64,000 nt of DNA, from NCBI RefSeq assembly GCF_010669145.1, contig NZ_CP048632.1, forward strand, positions 2,490,001-2,554,000. The letters are read 5' to 3'. The notes under the pieces are model-generated. The model made no database searches and was not told the DNA's origin. It was given only the letters and a program-made list of their open reading frames with translations. Origin of the DNA: Rhizobium oryzihabitans. Lineage in GTDB: Bacteria > Pseudomonadota > Alphaproteobacteria > Rhizobiales > Rhizobiaceae. Positions 1 through 8,855 of the stretch are shown in pieces. The position numbers were made by a program, and so were the translations under genes. The number at the start of each line of letters is the position of its first letter. The first letter of the stretch is position 1.

Positions 1-121
1 GGAAAAGCCCAAAGGCCCGCCCGCCTTTGTGCGGGCGATCATGCGATTTCCGCTTTTTGCCCATTTGACCGGCCGGCTGGTGGGGCTGGGCTTTCGTCGG
101 GAAAAGATCAAGACGGTGTAA
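1..121 (+). CDS. C-terminal end of an unidentified protein, possibly a FAD-dependent oxidoreductase
   Basis: The frame enters from the left edge and ends at a TAA at 119-121, leaving 39 residues that finish LVGLGFRREKIKTV. The basic, proline-containing tail with a GLGFR-type ending resembles the C-terminus of some alphaproteobacterial FAD-dependent oxidoreductases, but this is a weak resemblance and no catalytic motif is inside the window. It converges on the kinase gene to its right with only six bases between the stop codons. Product call is tentative; that it is the end of a real gene is fairly likely because the frame is open to the edge and ends in a convergent-gene palindrome. Confidence 0.5.
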   Translation, partial: EKPKGPPAFVRAIMRFPLFAHLTGRLVGLGFRREKIKTV

Positions 122-139
122 CGCGGCTTAAGCCGCGTT
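120..139. repeat. Perfect 20-bp palindrome spanning two convergent stop codons
   Basis: AACGCGGCTTAAGCCGCGTT is a perfect inverted repeat. It overlaps the TAA of the rightward gene (119-121) and contains the TAA of the leftward kinase gene (128-130). There is no T-run on either side, so it is not a standard intrinsic terminator, although a ten-base-pair GC-rich hairpin could still mark both transcript ends. Confidence 0.6.
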
Positions 140-1054
140 CCCGATTTCCTTCGCATATTTCAGCCCGATAACAGCCGAACCGATCAGACCCGGCTCGATC
201 CGGCAAATGGCGGGCACGACGAGCGGGCGGTTGAAGCGCCTCAGAATGCGGCTCCTGACGGCCTCGTCCAGAGCAGCCAGAAGTTCCCTGGAATTCGAGA
301 GCCCGCCGCCGACCGGGACGATGGTCGCGCCGGTGACATTGATCACCATCGCCAGCGGTGAAGCGAGAATATCGATGAGAACATCGATGGTTCTGGCGGA
401 TTGTGCATCGCCTGCCTGCCATGCGGCAATAATATCCTCACTGGTCAAATCCTGCCGGTGAAGATGCATATGCAGCTTTTCCATGCCGCGCGCGCTGCCG
501 ATCGCATCAACGCAACCGGTGAGCCCGCAACCGCATTCGAAGCGCGGCAGCGAGACCGGCGGGTTGCCCGCCAATGTTGCGGCCACGGGGCCGTGGCCCC
601 ATTCACCGGCAAAACCGCCATCGCTGTTGATGAGCTTGCCGTCGATCACCAGCCCGCCGCCGACACCCGTTCCGAGGATGACGCCGAAGACGACGCGATG
701 ACCCTGTCCGGAGCCGATTTCCGATTCGGCGATCACGAAGCAATCCGCATCGTTCGAAACGATGACGGGAAGGTTGAGCGCCTTTTCGAGCTCGTCCTTC
801 AAGACGGTACGGTGAATACTGGGAATATTGGCAACGGTGGCCTTGCCCGTTTCCGGATCGATGACGCCGGCAATCGACAGCGAGACGCAGCCGGGTGTGC
901 CGCCGCTCTCGTCAATGACGGATTTCAGGCCGGCGGCGAAGTCCTCGAAACTGGTTTTCGGCGTCGGTATACGCGGTACGGGGCGGATATCGTCCGGGGC
1001 ATGGGCAATTGCGCCCTTGATGGTCGTTCCGCCAATATCGAAACAAACGATCAT
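128..1054 (-). CDS. nagK: ROK-family sugar kinase, probable N-acetylglucosamine kinase
   Basis: A 308-residue cytosolic kinase expected to phosphorylate N-acetylglucosamine (or a close hexosamine) at C6 with ATP. The N-terminal phosphate-binding motif DIGGT is at residues 6-10, the catalytic-type NDAD at 101-104, the ROK substrate motif EWGHG at 151-155, and the zinc-binding ECGCGLTGC with cysteines 174, 176 and 181. Length fits the ROK family. It is the last gene of a minus-strand operon behind nagA (3-nt gap), so its substrate is inferred from the neighbours; other ROK kinases use glucose or N-acetylmannosamine and sequence alone does not exclude them. Confidence 0.85.
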   Translation of the reverse strand: MIVCFDIGGTTIKGAIAHAPDDIRPVPRIPTPKTSFEDFAAGLKSVIDESGGTPGCVSLSIAGVIDPETGKATVANIPSIHRTVLKDELEKALNLPVIVSNDADCFVIAESEIGSGQGHRVVFGVILGTGVGGGLVIDGKLINSDGGFAGEWGHGPVAATLAGNPPVSLPRFECGCGLTGCVDAIGSARGMEKLHMHLHRQDLTSEDIIAAWQAGDAQSARTIDVLIDILASPLAMVINVTGATIVPVGGGLSNSRELLAALDEAVRSRILRRFNRPLVVPAICRIEPGLIGSAVIGLKYAKEIGNAA

Positions 1055-1057
1055 GGT

Positions 1058-2223
1058 TCACACTCCCGAGCGTTTGGCATCATAGGTTTTTTCTCCGCCG
1101 ATCCATGTCGAATGCATCTGGAGGTCGGGTGTCAGCATGACGAAATCAGCATCGAAACCGGGCAGAAGTTTACCCTTGCCGGAGGCGCCGATTGCCTGCG
1201 CCGGATAGGCTGAGGCCATTCTGAACGCCTCTTCCAGCGGTGTTTCCATCTTCTCATGCATGAAGCGGACGCAGGAGAGCATGTCGATATCCGCACCTGC
1301 AAGCGTGCCGTCGGCCAAGGTCAGACGGCCGCCATTGCGATAGACCTGCCGGCCGTTCAGTTCGAAACCGTCGTCATCCGTGCCGATGGTGGACATGGCA
1401 TCGGTGACGAGGAAAATGCGGGCCGGGCCAATCTTGGCGCGAAGCGCAATGCCGATTGCAGCCGGGTCGACATGGAAACCATCGGCGATCAGCCCGCAAT
1501 CCAGTCCACCGTTCGAAAGCGCGGCTCCGACCAGCCCCGGTTCGCGGTGGCCAAGAGGGCTCATCGCGTTGAAGAGATGGGTCACCATGGATGCGCCGGC
1601 TTCAGCATAGGCCGTTGCCACATCAAGGCCGGTATCGGTATGGCCGAGGCTGACGACGATGCCGGTGTCCCTGAGGGCCTTAACCTGTTCGGCCGTCACG
1701 TTTTCGGGGCAATGGTTGTCAGCACGAAGGGAAGTTGCGCCTTGCAGCCGGTCAGAACTGCAAGATCGGCCGTCTCCATCTTGCGGATCAGCGCCGGATC
1801 ATGCGTGCCCTTGCGCGCAACGGAAAGATGCGGCCCTTCGAAATGCAGGCCCAGGAAACCGGGCACCTGCGCCTTGCTGGCGGCAATGCCCGCCTGCGCC
1901 GCCTTGGAGGTCACGTCCGGCCGGTCGGTGATGAGCGTGACCATCAGCGCCGTGGTGCCGAATTGCGCATGAGCGGAACAGATGCGGGCAATGCCTGCCA
2001 CATCCGGCTGGTTGTTGAACATGACCCCGCCGCCGCCATTGACCTGGAGGTCGATGAAGCCCGGCGCGATCAGCAGCCCATTCACATCGATTGTTTCGGC
2101 GTCGGCGGGTACGCTGTCCGAAATTGCGGCAACATGCCCGTCGCGGGTCAGAAGCACCTTGTCATCGTGCCACGCGGCGCCATCGAAAATGCGTGCGCCG
2201 ATAAATGCCCTGGTGCCGCTCAT
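1058..2223 (-). pseudogene. nagA: N-acetylglucosamine-6-phosphate deacetylase, frameshifted as read
   Basis: NagA removes acetate from N-acetylglucosamine-6-phosphate to give glucosamine-6-phosphate. The N-terminal part (2223 to 1696) carries the HFEGPHLS metal motif; the C-terminal part (1699 to 1058) carries SLGHTD, THLFNAMSPLGHREPG and LVTDAMS, the remaining metal ligands and catalytic Asp. The two parts lie in different frames and meet at the CCCC-G-AAAA stretch around 1702-1710: the first ends TIAPKT-stop, the second resumes NVTAEQ. One extra base gives an uninterrupted 388-residue protein, the normal family length. The fragments overlap by GTGA, so a split product is formally possible, but the break is inside the barrel. 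The start ATG overlaps the upstream stop (ATGA). Confidence 0.85.
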
Positions 2224-3241
2224 TGGGTTTCAGTGACCTTCTTCAATGCCACCGGCGCATCCGGGTTGAAGCCTCTTGCACGCGACAATTGCTCGATGAA
2301 ACCGTAAAACGGCGCGATCAGCAGCAAGGCATCAGTCAGCGGATGGTTGGTTTCCACGAAGGGCAGGGGCTTGGCCGGGCTGCCCTTGGCGGAAGTGACG
2401 AAAACATTCGCGCCTTTTTGAGCGAGGCTTGCGGCAATATCCGTTACGGAGGTTTCGGCGCGGTCGCGCGCGGCAAAGGCGATGACCGGAAATTTCGGTG
2501 CGACCAGCGAGACCGGGCCGTGCATGACTTCCGCCGATGAATAGGCTTCCGCATGCAGCTCGCAGGTTTCCTTGCACTTCAACGCGGCTTCTGCGGCAAT
2601 CGCAAGGGCGGGACCGCGACCCAGCATATAAAGCGATTCCTCGCCCTTCACCGCCTCGCCGATATGGCTCCAGTCAAGCGCGATCGCCTTGGCGAAATTC
2701 TGTGGCAGGGTGCTGACGGCCTTGGCGAGCAGGCTGTCTTCCGTCCATTCGGCAAGGATCGCGAGGCCCGCGACAATGGAATTGACGAAGGATTTGGTTG
2801 CGGCAACCGCTTTTTCCGGTCCTGCCTGGATATCGATCGCCTGATTGGCTGCGTCCCCAAGGGGGAAGGCAGGGTGTTGACGAGAGAAAAGGTGAGCGCG
2901 CCGCCCTTGCGGGCGCTTTGCGCCAGGGCAACGATGTCGGGACTTTTGCCCGATTGCGACACGGCGAAGGCCGCCGCCCGTTCCAGCCGCAGTTTCGTCT
3001 GGTAGATGGAAGCGAGCGACGGTCCGAGAGAGGCCACCGGAAGACCGGTCTGCAATTCGATCGCATATTTCAGAAAATGTGCAGCGTGGTCGGAGGAGCC
3101 GCGCGCAATCGTGACGATAACGGCGGGATCGCGGGCCTTCAGCTGGCTGCCGGCCTCGTGGAAATCATTTTTCGCATTGTCCAGCAGACGGGCGACGGCA
3201 TCGGGAATCTCGCTGATTTCCTGGCGCATCAGGGTTGTCAT
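2220..3241 (-). pseudogene. SIS-domain glucosamine-6-phosphate deaminase/isomerase-type protein, frameshifted as read
   Basis: A double-SIS protein related to the isomerase half of GlmS and to the NagB-II/AgaS deaminases, which convert glucosamine-6-phosphate to fructose-6-phosphate and ammonia. The first SIS domain shows IARGSSDHAAHF and AVSQSGKSPD; the second shows LGRGP, EAALKCKETCELHAEA and EVMHGP. The reading frame breaks at the GGGG (coding strand) at 2855-2858 just after VNTLPSPLG; adding one G continues it with DAANQAIDIQAG and gives 340 residues, the usual length for this family. Position between gntR and nagA supports a deaminase role in amino-sugar catabolism. Gene name nagB-II is likely but not certain. 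Confidence 0.8.
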
Positions 3242-3267
3242 CGTTTTCTGTCCTTGGTCGATTTGTT

Positions 3268-4022
3268 TCAGTCGGAGGTCATCGTCAGTTCGGCGACGAG
3301 GTCATAGGCGTCGCTGCGATAAAGGGCGCGGGATATTTCCATGAGGCGTCCGCTTTCCAGATAGGCCATGCGCTGCACCGAAAGTGCAGCCGAGCCCGGC
3401 GGAACGCCCAGCAGCAGGGTCTCCTCATCCGTCAGGTTGCGGGCGGAGATGCGCTGAATGGCGCGGACGGGGCGAATGCCGTTTTTCTCAAGCTCCAGAT
3501 AAAGCGAGTTTTCCACCAGTTGCGGGTCGGGCAGAATGTCACCGGGCAGGCTCGTGACTTCGAGTGCGATCGGCTGGTCGTTGGCAAGGCGCAGTCGTGT
3601 CAACCTTGCAACCATGGCGGATTGGGACAGGCCGAGAGCCATCATCTCGTCACCGGTCGGATAAAACAGTCCCCTGTCCAGCCAGCGGGTGCTTGCGGCC
3701 ATGCCCCGGCGGCGCATATCCTCGGTAAATGAGGTCAGCTTCGTCAAGGGCTGCTGCATGCGGGTGATGGGCTTGACGACAAAGGTGCCCGAACCGTGCC
3801 TGCGGACCAGAAGGCCGTCGCGGACAAGATCGTCGACGGCCTTGCGCACCGTGACACGGCTGACGCAGGCGCTTTCGGCAATGTCGCGCTCGGGCGGCAA
3901 GGCGTCGCCATGTTTCAGGCGGCCGGCATTGATGGCATCTTCAATCGTCTGACGCAGTTTCAGGTAAAGCGGGCCACCGCCCCCGATTGCAGGTCGTCCA
4001 GATTAAGCGCTGCGCCGTTCAT
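3268..4022 (-). pseudogene. GntR/HutC-family transcriptional regulator of amino-sugar genes, frameshifted near its start
   Basis: A repressor-type regulator with an N-terminal winged helix (PPERDIAESACVSRVTVRKAVDDL) and a C-terminal UTRA effector domain typical of HutC members that bind phosphorylated sugars such as GlcNAc-6-P. An open frame beginning at 3900 would lack the first half of the helix-turn-helix. The ATG at 4020-4022 starts MNGAALNLDDLQSG and then runs out of frame at the five-C stretch 3980-3984; one added base joins it to GGPLYLKLRQTIEDAI and yields a normal 251-residue protein. It heads the nag operon and faces the sugar ABC operon across 439 bp, so it probably controls one or both. 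Confidence 0.8.
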
Positions 4023-4056
4023 GCATAACCTCTGTCACAATCGATGTGGCGAATTT

Positions 4057-4244
4057 TGGCTATACCATAAGCATCGCAATCGGCAATACCAAAATAGAAC
4101 CATTAGCGTATTTGTACGATAAATCGGTGTTTTTTTCGAGTTTTTGCTGAATAATCGGGCTATGTGCTTGATATTTTCGCATTAACCAAAAAAAATTTCC
4201 CACTGCAGGAATTGCTCTAGACGATTGGCATTTTTTTGGTATTG
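4057..4244. promoter_or_regulatory. Candidate GntR-type operators
   Basis: TGGCTATACCA at 4057-4067 is a near-palindrome sitting 35 bp upstream of the gntR start. CAATACCAAAA at 4084-4094 recurs exactly in inverted orientation as TTTTGGTATTG at 4234-4244. All share a GGTAT/ATACC core, the kind of repeated dyad expected for a HutC-family repressor controlling both divergent operons. No experimental support; inference from position and symmetry. Confidence 0.35.
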
Positions 4245-4352
4245 TTTTTTGCGTTGGTGGCTGCAGCGGTCTGTTTCGCTTGCGCTCCGACGGGAAAAGT
4301 CGATCTCCGGTCCTCCGCAGGGTTGGCGAAATCGAATTTAGCTTGACCGTTG

Positions 4353-4367
4353 TGAAAATTAATTTCA
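4353..4367. promoter_or_regulatory. Candidate RpiR-type box upstream of the sugar-transport operon
   Basis: TGAAAATTAATTTCA is a near-palindrome 95 bp before the dehydrogenase start. It differs by one inserted T from the reverse complement of the box at 10623-10636 next to the RpiR regulator gene, suggesting that the regulator may also act here. Confidence 0.3.
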
Positions 4368-4461
4368 TCGTGGCAGGAAATTATCGCAGATATGTGAATA
4401 ACCAGCACAGAAATGGTTACTTCTGCGAAAATGAATTACGAATGAACAGGGAACAAAGTTC

Positions 4462-5643
4462 ATGAAGGTGGGAATTATCGGACTCGGATTCCGTCTCGGT
4501 TATCTGGGCTACGTTTTTCATGAGATTGACAAGGACTTCGAGATCGTCGGTTACGTCGATCCCGCGCCGGCTGGTTTGCCCGGTCTCAAGGAAAAAGGCA
4601 TTTCGGTTGGCAAGGCGTATGACAGCCCCGAGGCGCTGATCGCCGGCGAGAAATTCGACCTCTTGATGATCGGCTCGCCGAACCATATGCATCTCGAGCA
4701 TATCCGCATCGGGCTTGAGGCCGGTTGCACTATCTTCTCCGAAAAGCCCATCGTCGTCAGCATCGAGGAAAGCCTTGAACTCGCCCGGTTGCTCAACAAG
4801 CATGGTCATGAGCGGCTGCTGGTGGGTCTGGTCCTGCGTTATTCGCCGCTTTACCGCGATCTGCGCGCCGCGCAGGCCGAAGGCAAGCTGGGCGATGTCG
4901 TTTCCATCGAGGCTTCGGAACATATCCCGCCCTATCATGGCGCGTTCTTCATGCGCGACTGGCGGCGTTACGAAAATTATTCCGGCTCCTTCATGCTGGA
5001 AAAATGCTGCCACGACCTTGATCTCTACAATGGCGTTGTCGGTGCGCGGCCGCGTTTCGTGTCGAGTTTCGGCGGACGCAAGAGCTTCACGCCTGCGAAT
5101 GCCCCACAGAATGACGGCATCAACGACATGGAGGTCTACCATCGCAAGCCGAGCGGCTGGATGGGCTCCGAGAAGGTCTTCGACAGCGACGGCGACATCA
5201 TCGATTACCAGACGGCGATCGTCGAATATGAGAATGGCGCGTCGCTTGCCTTCCATACGAATCTCAACGTTCCCGACGATTTCCGCCGTTTCTGCGTCAT
5301 TGGCGCCAAAGGCATGGCGGAGGGCGATTTCGTGCGCGGTTTCCTGAACGTGCACAATGCCCGGACTAACGAAAAGACTGTCGCCAAGACCTATTCGGCG
5401 GCGACCGTGCTCTCTCAGCATTACGGTGCGGATGAGCAGATGGCCGAGGACGTGATCGACCATATCGTCAAGGGCACGCCGCTGCCGGTTTCCGCACTTG
5501 ATGCCATCGAGGCCGGCATTCTGGCGCTTGCCATGGATGAGGCGCGCCACGGCCGCAAGGTGGTGGATCTCAAGCCGGTGTGGGAGGAATACGATCTGGC
5601 GCTCCACGGGCAGCCGAAGACGCCTGCGGCGAAATCGGCTTAA
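4462..5643 (+). CDS. Gfo/Idh/MocA-family NAD(P)-dependent sugar oxidoreductase
   Basis: A 393-residue cytosolic dehydrogenase. The N-terminal Rossmann fold starts with KVGIIGLGFRLG; the family motif SEKP is near residue 94 and the substrate-side HDLDLYN motif follows in the C-terminal domain. Members oxidise or epimerise sugars, inositols or amino sugars; the substrate here is unknown. It is the first gene of a plus-strand operon, with the two permease genes beginning 12 nt downstream, so it probably processes the sugar imported by that transporter. ATG chosen because it is preceded by an AGGGAACAAAG ribosome-binding region and gives the Rossmann fold at the exact N-terminus. Confidence 0.85.
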   Translation: MKVGIIGLGFRLGYLGYVFHEIDKDFEIVGYVDPAPAGLPGLKEKGISVGKAYDSPEALIAGEKFDLLMIGSPNHMHLEHIRIGLEAGCTIFSEKPIVVSIEESLELARLLNKHGHERLLVGLVLRYSPLYRDLRAAQAEGKLGDVVSIEASEHIPPYHGAFFMRDWRRYENYSGSFMLEKCCHDLDLYNGVVGARPRFVSSFGGRKSFTPANAPQNDGINDMEVYHRKPSGWMGSEKVFDSDGDIIDYQTAIVEYENGASLAFHTNLNVPDDFRRFCVIGAKGMAEGDFVRGFLNVHNARTNEKTVAKTYSAATVLSQHYGADEQMAEDVIDHIVKGTPLPVSALDAIEAGILALAMDEARHGRKVVDLKPVWEEYDLALHGQPKTPAAKSA

Positions 5644-5655
5644 GGGGGCGCGGCG

Positions 5656-6540
5656 ATGGATGCGAAACGCAGCGCGGTCGTCTTTGCCTGGCTTCTTCTT
5701 TTGCCGGCACTTCTCTACATCACGGTTATCGTTGCTTATCCGCTCGTCGATACCTTCATCCTGTCGTTTACCGATGCGTCGCTCAGAAAAACGACGAATT
5801 GGGTAGGCTTCATAAACTACGACAAGATCTTCAACGCGACTTTTGCCGATGTCATCACGCGGACCTTCATCTGGACGTTCTTTTCCGTCTCGATAAAGAT
5901 GATCATCGGCACATTTGGCGCGGTCCTTCTGAACTCTGCCGTTCCCGGCCGCGCCCTGTTTCGCATCCTGACCATGCCGCCCTGGATCGTGCCGATGGCT
6001 ATCGGCATCTTTATGTGGGGCTGGATGTATAACGGCCAGTTCGGCATGATTTCCGGCGTGCTGCAGAACCTTGGCCTGGTGAATGGTCCGGTCGCTTTCC
6101 TCGCCTATGGCAATACGGCCTTCTGGGCGACCATCATCACCGATGTGTGGATCGGCGTGCCGATGGTGACGCTCTATCTGCTGGCCGCCATTCAGGCCAT
6201 TCCGCAGGACCTTTACGAGGCGGCCTGGACGGATGGGGCAAGCCGCGCCTACCGCTTCCGCCGCATCACGCTGCCGCTGATGCTGCCCGCCATGATCACC
6301 ATGTCGATGATCTCGCTGATTTCGACCTTCAATTCCTTCGACATCATCTGGATCCTGACGCAGGGCGGTCCGACCGGCCAGACGACGACCATGATCATCG
6401 ACACGTACAAGACGGCGATCGGCTCTTACAAATACGGTGAGGGTGCCGCCCGCGCCGTGCTGATCTGCATCTTCCTGTCGATCTTCACCTATTTCTACTT
6501 CCGCATCACCAGCCGTATCTCGCAGGAGGCCAGCCGATGA
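5656..6540 (+). CDS. Carbohydrate ABC transporter permease (MalF/UgpA type)
   Basis: A 294-residue inner-membrane protein with about six hydrophobic segments, beginning with VVFAWLLLLPALLYITVIVAYPL. The EAA loop that contacts the ATPase reads DLYEAAWTDGASRAYRFRRI. This is the size and topology of CUT1-family sugar permeases. It overlaps the next permease by ATGA (6537-6540) and together they should form the heterodimeric channel. The likely partners are the binding protein and ATPase encoded just downstream. Confidence 0.92.
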   Translation: MDAKRSAVVFAWLLLLPALLYITVIVAYPLVDTFILSFTDASLRKTTNWVGFINYDKIFNATFADVITRTFIWTFFSVSIKMIIGTFGAVLLNSAVPGRALFRILTMPPWIVPMAIGIFMWGWMYNGQFGMISGVLQNLGLVNGPVAFLAYGNTAFWATIITDVWIGVPMVTLYLLAAIQAIPQDLYEAAWTDGASRAYRFRRITLPLMLPAMITMSMISLISTFNSFDIIWILTQGGPTGQTTTMIIDTYKTAIGSYKYGEGAARAVLICIFLSIFTYFYFRITSRISQEASR

Positions 6541-7394
6541 CCGACAAGAATGCGATGATCAACCGCTACAGGTGGTATGAAATGGTCGGGATCTATTGCG
6601 GCATCGCCGTGTTCCTGACCTTCGTCCTGGCGCCTTTCGTGGAAGGGTTTCTGGTTTCGCTGAAACCGCTCAGCCTGCTGTTTTCCTCGCCGTATAAATT
6701 CTGGCCGGAGAACGGTTCCTTCGAGGCCTATCGGACGATGTGGGTCAGTGTTCCCGGCTTTGCCCGCTACGTCTTCAACTCCTTCTTCATTTCGACGATC
6801 TCGACGATCATCGTTCTGCTTCTGGTGGTGCCGGCCTCCTATGCTTTCGCCCGGTTCCAGTTTCGCGGTCGCGGGCAATTGCTCGGCGCGTTTCTGGCGA
6901 TCAACATGTTTTCCGGCGCGGTCCTTCTGATCCCGCTTTACCGGCTGATGCGCAATATGGGCGTGCTGAACACCTATCTGGCGATGATCATTCCGGGCGC
7001 CGCCTTTCTGATCCCGACAGCCATCTGGCTCTTGCGGACCTACATGCTGCGTATCCCGCGTGAGCTGGAGGAAGCGGCCTATGTGGATGGTGCGAGCTAT
7101 TTCTATACCTTCCGCCGGGTGATCCTGCCGCTGGCGATGCCGGGCATCGCGGTCGTCTCCATCACCACCTTCATCGGCGCCTATGCCCAGCAGTTCATCT
7201 TCGCGCTCACCTTCAATTCCAAGACCGAATATATGCCGCTGCCCATTGGTCTGTTCGCTTATTTCGGTCGTCAGGAAGTCATCTGGAATGAGTTGATGGC
7301 AGCCAGCTTCGTCGGCATTGCGCCGGCCATGGTCGTCATCTTCTTCATGCAACGATATCTCGTCAGCGGTCTGACCGCCGGCGCGGTGAAATAA
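6537..7394 (+). CDS. Carbohydrate ABC transporter permease (MalG/UgpE type)
   Basis: A 285-residue second permease of the same CUT1 importer. Transmembrane segments begin at about residue 17 (IYCGIAVFLTFVLAPFV), and the cytoplasmic EAA loop is present as ELEEAAYVDGASYFYTFRRV. The coding sequence starts inside the stop codon of the preceding permease gene, which implies translational coupling and equal dosage. A 40-nt gap with a GGGAG ribosome-binding site separates it from the binding-protein gene. Confidence 0.92.
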   Translation: MTDKNAMINRYRWYEMVGIYCGIAVFLTFVLAPFVEGFLVSLKPLSLLFSSPYKFWPENGSFEAYRTMWVSVPGFARYVFNSFFISTISTIIVLLLVVPASYAFARFQFRGRGQLLGAFLAINMFSGAVLLIPLYRLMRNMGVLNTYLAMIIPGAAFLIPTAIWLLRTYMLRIPRELEEAAYVDGASYFYTFRRVILPLAMPGIAVVSITTFIGAYAQQFIFALTFNSKTEYMPLPIGLFAYFGRQEVIWNELMAASFVGIAPAMVVIFFMQRYLVSGLTAGAVK

Positions 7395-7434
7395 TCAACA
7401 ATCGGAACGACCACCAGAAAATGGGAGACTACCT

Positions 7435-8667
7435 ATGGCACTGAAACATTACGGATTGGCGCTTTGCGCTTTCGCATTTGCCGGTTCCACTGCCCTTGGC
7501 ACGGTGACGGCGCATGCCGCCGACAAGGAGATCAGCTGGATCTATTGCGGCGACAAGATGGACCCCATCCATGAGAAATACATCAAGGAATGGGAAGGCA
7601 AGAATGCAGGCTGGAAAGTCGTGCCTGAAGTCGTCGGCTGGGCTCAGTGCCAGGACAAGGCAACCACGCTCGCTGCTGCCGGCACCCCGGTCGCCATGGC
7701 CTATGTCGGTTCGCGCACGCTGAAGCAGTTCGCGCAGAACGATCTCATCGTTCCGGTGCCGATGACGGAAGACGAAAAGAAGACCTATTACCCGAACATT
7801 GTCGACACGGTCACCTTCGAGGATACGCAATGGGGCGTGCCGGTCGCTTTCTCGACCAAGGCGCTCTACTGGAACAAGGACCTGTTCAAGCAGGCCGGTC
7901 TCGACCCGGAAACACCGCCGAAGACCTGGGCTGAAGAAATTGCCTTCGCCAAGCAGATCAAGGAAAAGACCGGCATCGCCGGTTACGGCCTGCCCGCCAA
8001 GACCTTCGACAACACCATGCACCAGTTCATGCACTGGGTTTACACCAATAACGGCAAGGTTATCGATGGCGACAAGATCACCGTCGACAGCCCGCAGGTT
8101 GTCGCGGCGCTGAAGGCCTATAAGGACATCACGCCTTATTCCGTCGAAGGTCCGACCGCCTATGAGCAGAACGAAATCCGCGCCATCTTCCTCGATGGCA
8201 AGGTTGGCATGATCCAGGCCGGTTCGGGTGCAGCAACCCGCCTGCAGGAAACCAAGATCAACTGGGGCATCGCAACCCTGCCGCTCGGCCCTGAAGCCAA
8301 GGGTCCCGGCACGCTGCTCATCACCGACAGCCTCGCGATCTTCAAGGGAACGGGCGTGGAAGAAAAGGCGACCGAATTCGCCAAGTTCATCACTTCGCCC
8401 GGCCCGCAGGGCGAATACGAGTTGCAGGGCGGCGCTGGCCTCACCCCGCTTCGTCCGTCGCCGAAGGTTGATGAATTCATCGCCAAGGACCCCTTCTGGA
8501 AGCCGCTGATCGACGGTATCGCCTATGGTGGTCCCGAGCCGCTCTTCACCGACTACAAGGGCTTCCAGGACACGATGATCGAGATGGTGCAGTCCGTCGT
8601 TACCGGCAAGGCGACGCCGGAGGATGCCGCGAAGAAGGCCTCCGCCGCTCTCGAGCAGTATAAATAA
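7435..8667 (+). CDS. Periplasmic sugar-binding protein of an ABC importer
   Basis: A 410-residue extracellular solute-binding protein of the family 1 (MalE-like) fold. The first 29 residues form a Sec signal peptide with cleavage expected after AHA before ADKEISW. Mid-protein features such as TYYPNIVDTV, WGVPVAFSTKALYWNKDLF and a C-terminal helical tail are typical of CUT1 binding proteins. The ligand is not readable from sequence; the operon with a Gfo/Idh dehydrogenase and divergent nag genes suggests an amino sugar, oligosaccharide or glycoside. A strong hairpin directly downstream probably raises its level relative to distal genes. Confidence 0.92.
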   Translation: MALKHYGLALCAFAFAGSTALGTVTAHAADKEISWIYCGDKMDPIHEKYIKEWEGKNAGWKVVPEVVGWAQCQDKATTLAAAGTPVAMAYVGSRTLKQFAQNDLIVPVPMTEDEKKTYYPNIVDTVTFEDTQWGVPVAFSTKALYWNKDLFKQAGLDPETPPKTWAEEIAFAKQIKEKTGIAGYGLPAKTFDNTMHQFMHWVYTNNGKVIDGDKITVDSPQVVAALKAYKDITPYSVEGPTAYEQNEIRAIFLDGKVGMIQAGSGAATRLQETKINWGIATLPLGPEAKGPGTLLITDSLAIFKGTGVEEKATEFAKFITSPGPQGEYELQGGAGLTPLRPSPKVDEFIAKDPFWKPLIDGIAYGGPEPLFTDYKGFQDTMIEMVQSVVTGKATPEDAAKKASAALEQYK

Positions 8668-8680
8668 TCCACAATGCGAC

Positions 8681-8707
8681 GGTTGCGGGCGCAGGTCGCC
8701 CGCAACC
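8681..8707 (+). repeat. Intercistronic hairpin after the binding-protein gene
   Basis: GGTTGCGGGCG (8681-8691) and CGCCCGCAACC (8697-8707) form a perfect 11-bp stem with a five-base loop. It lies 13 nt after the binding-protein stop, with no T-run, inside the operon. Such stems commonly protect the upstream message or partly terminate transcription, allowing excess binding protein over the ATPase. Confidence 0.6.
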
Positions 8708-8855
8708 TCATGAATTCGCCGCGAGAATGCCAGCCGCTGTGACGGAAGGGGCTTCTCGTGTTTTTCAACGGTTCCGGTAAGGCGCGGTTTTCTCCCGTGT
8801 TGCGGAACGTCTCTGAACGCAGCCTGATGTCGGCTGGTGACGGGAGAGGCAAGTT

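Larger units (their letters stand above)
4023..4461. other. AT-rich divergent promoter region between gntR and the sugar-transport operon
   Basis: No convincing gene lies here. The stretch is clearly more AT-rich than its surroundings and holds several dyads described separately (4057-4067, 4084-4094 with 4234-4244, and 4353-4367). A TCTAGA at 4216-4221 is also present. It must contain the promoters for the leftward nag operon and the rightward dehydrogenase/transporter operon; I could not assign -10 and -35 boxes with confidence. Confidence 0.5.

Noticed and set aside
1696..1699. Split NagA made as two coupled polypeptides through the GTGA overlap
   Set aside because: The split point lies inside the catalytic barrel and five other genes show the same one-base pattern, so a frameshift or read error is far more likely.
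4417..5607. Open frame of 396 codons on the minus strand
   Set aside because: It lies entirely opposite the Gfo/Idh dehydrogenase, which has clear motifs; the reverse frame has no recognisable domain and is a codon-bias shadow.
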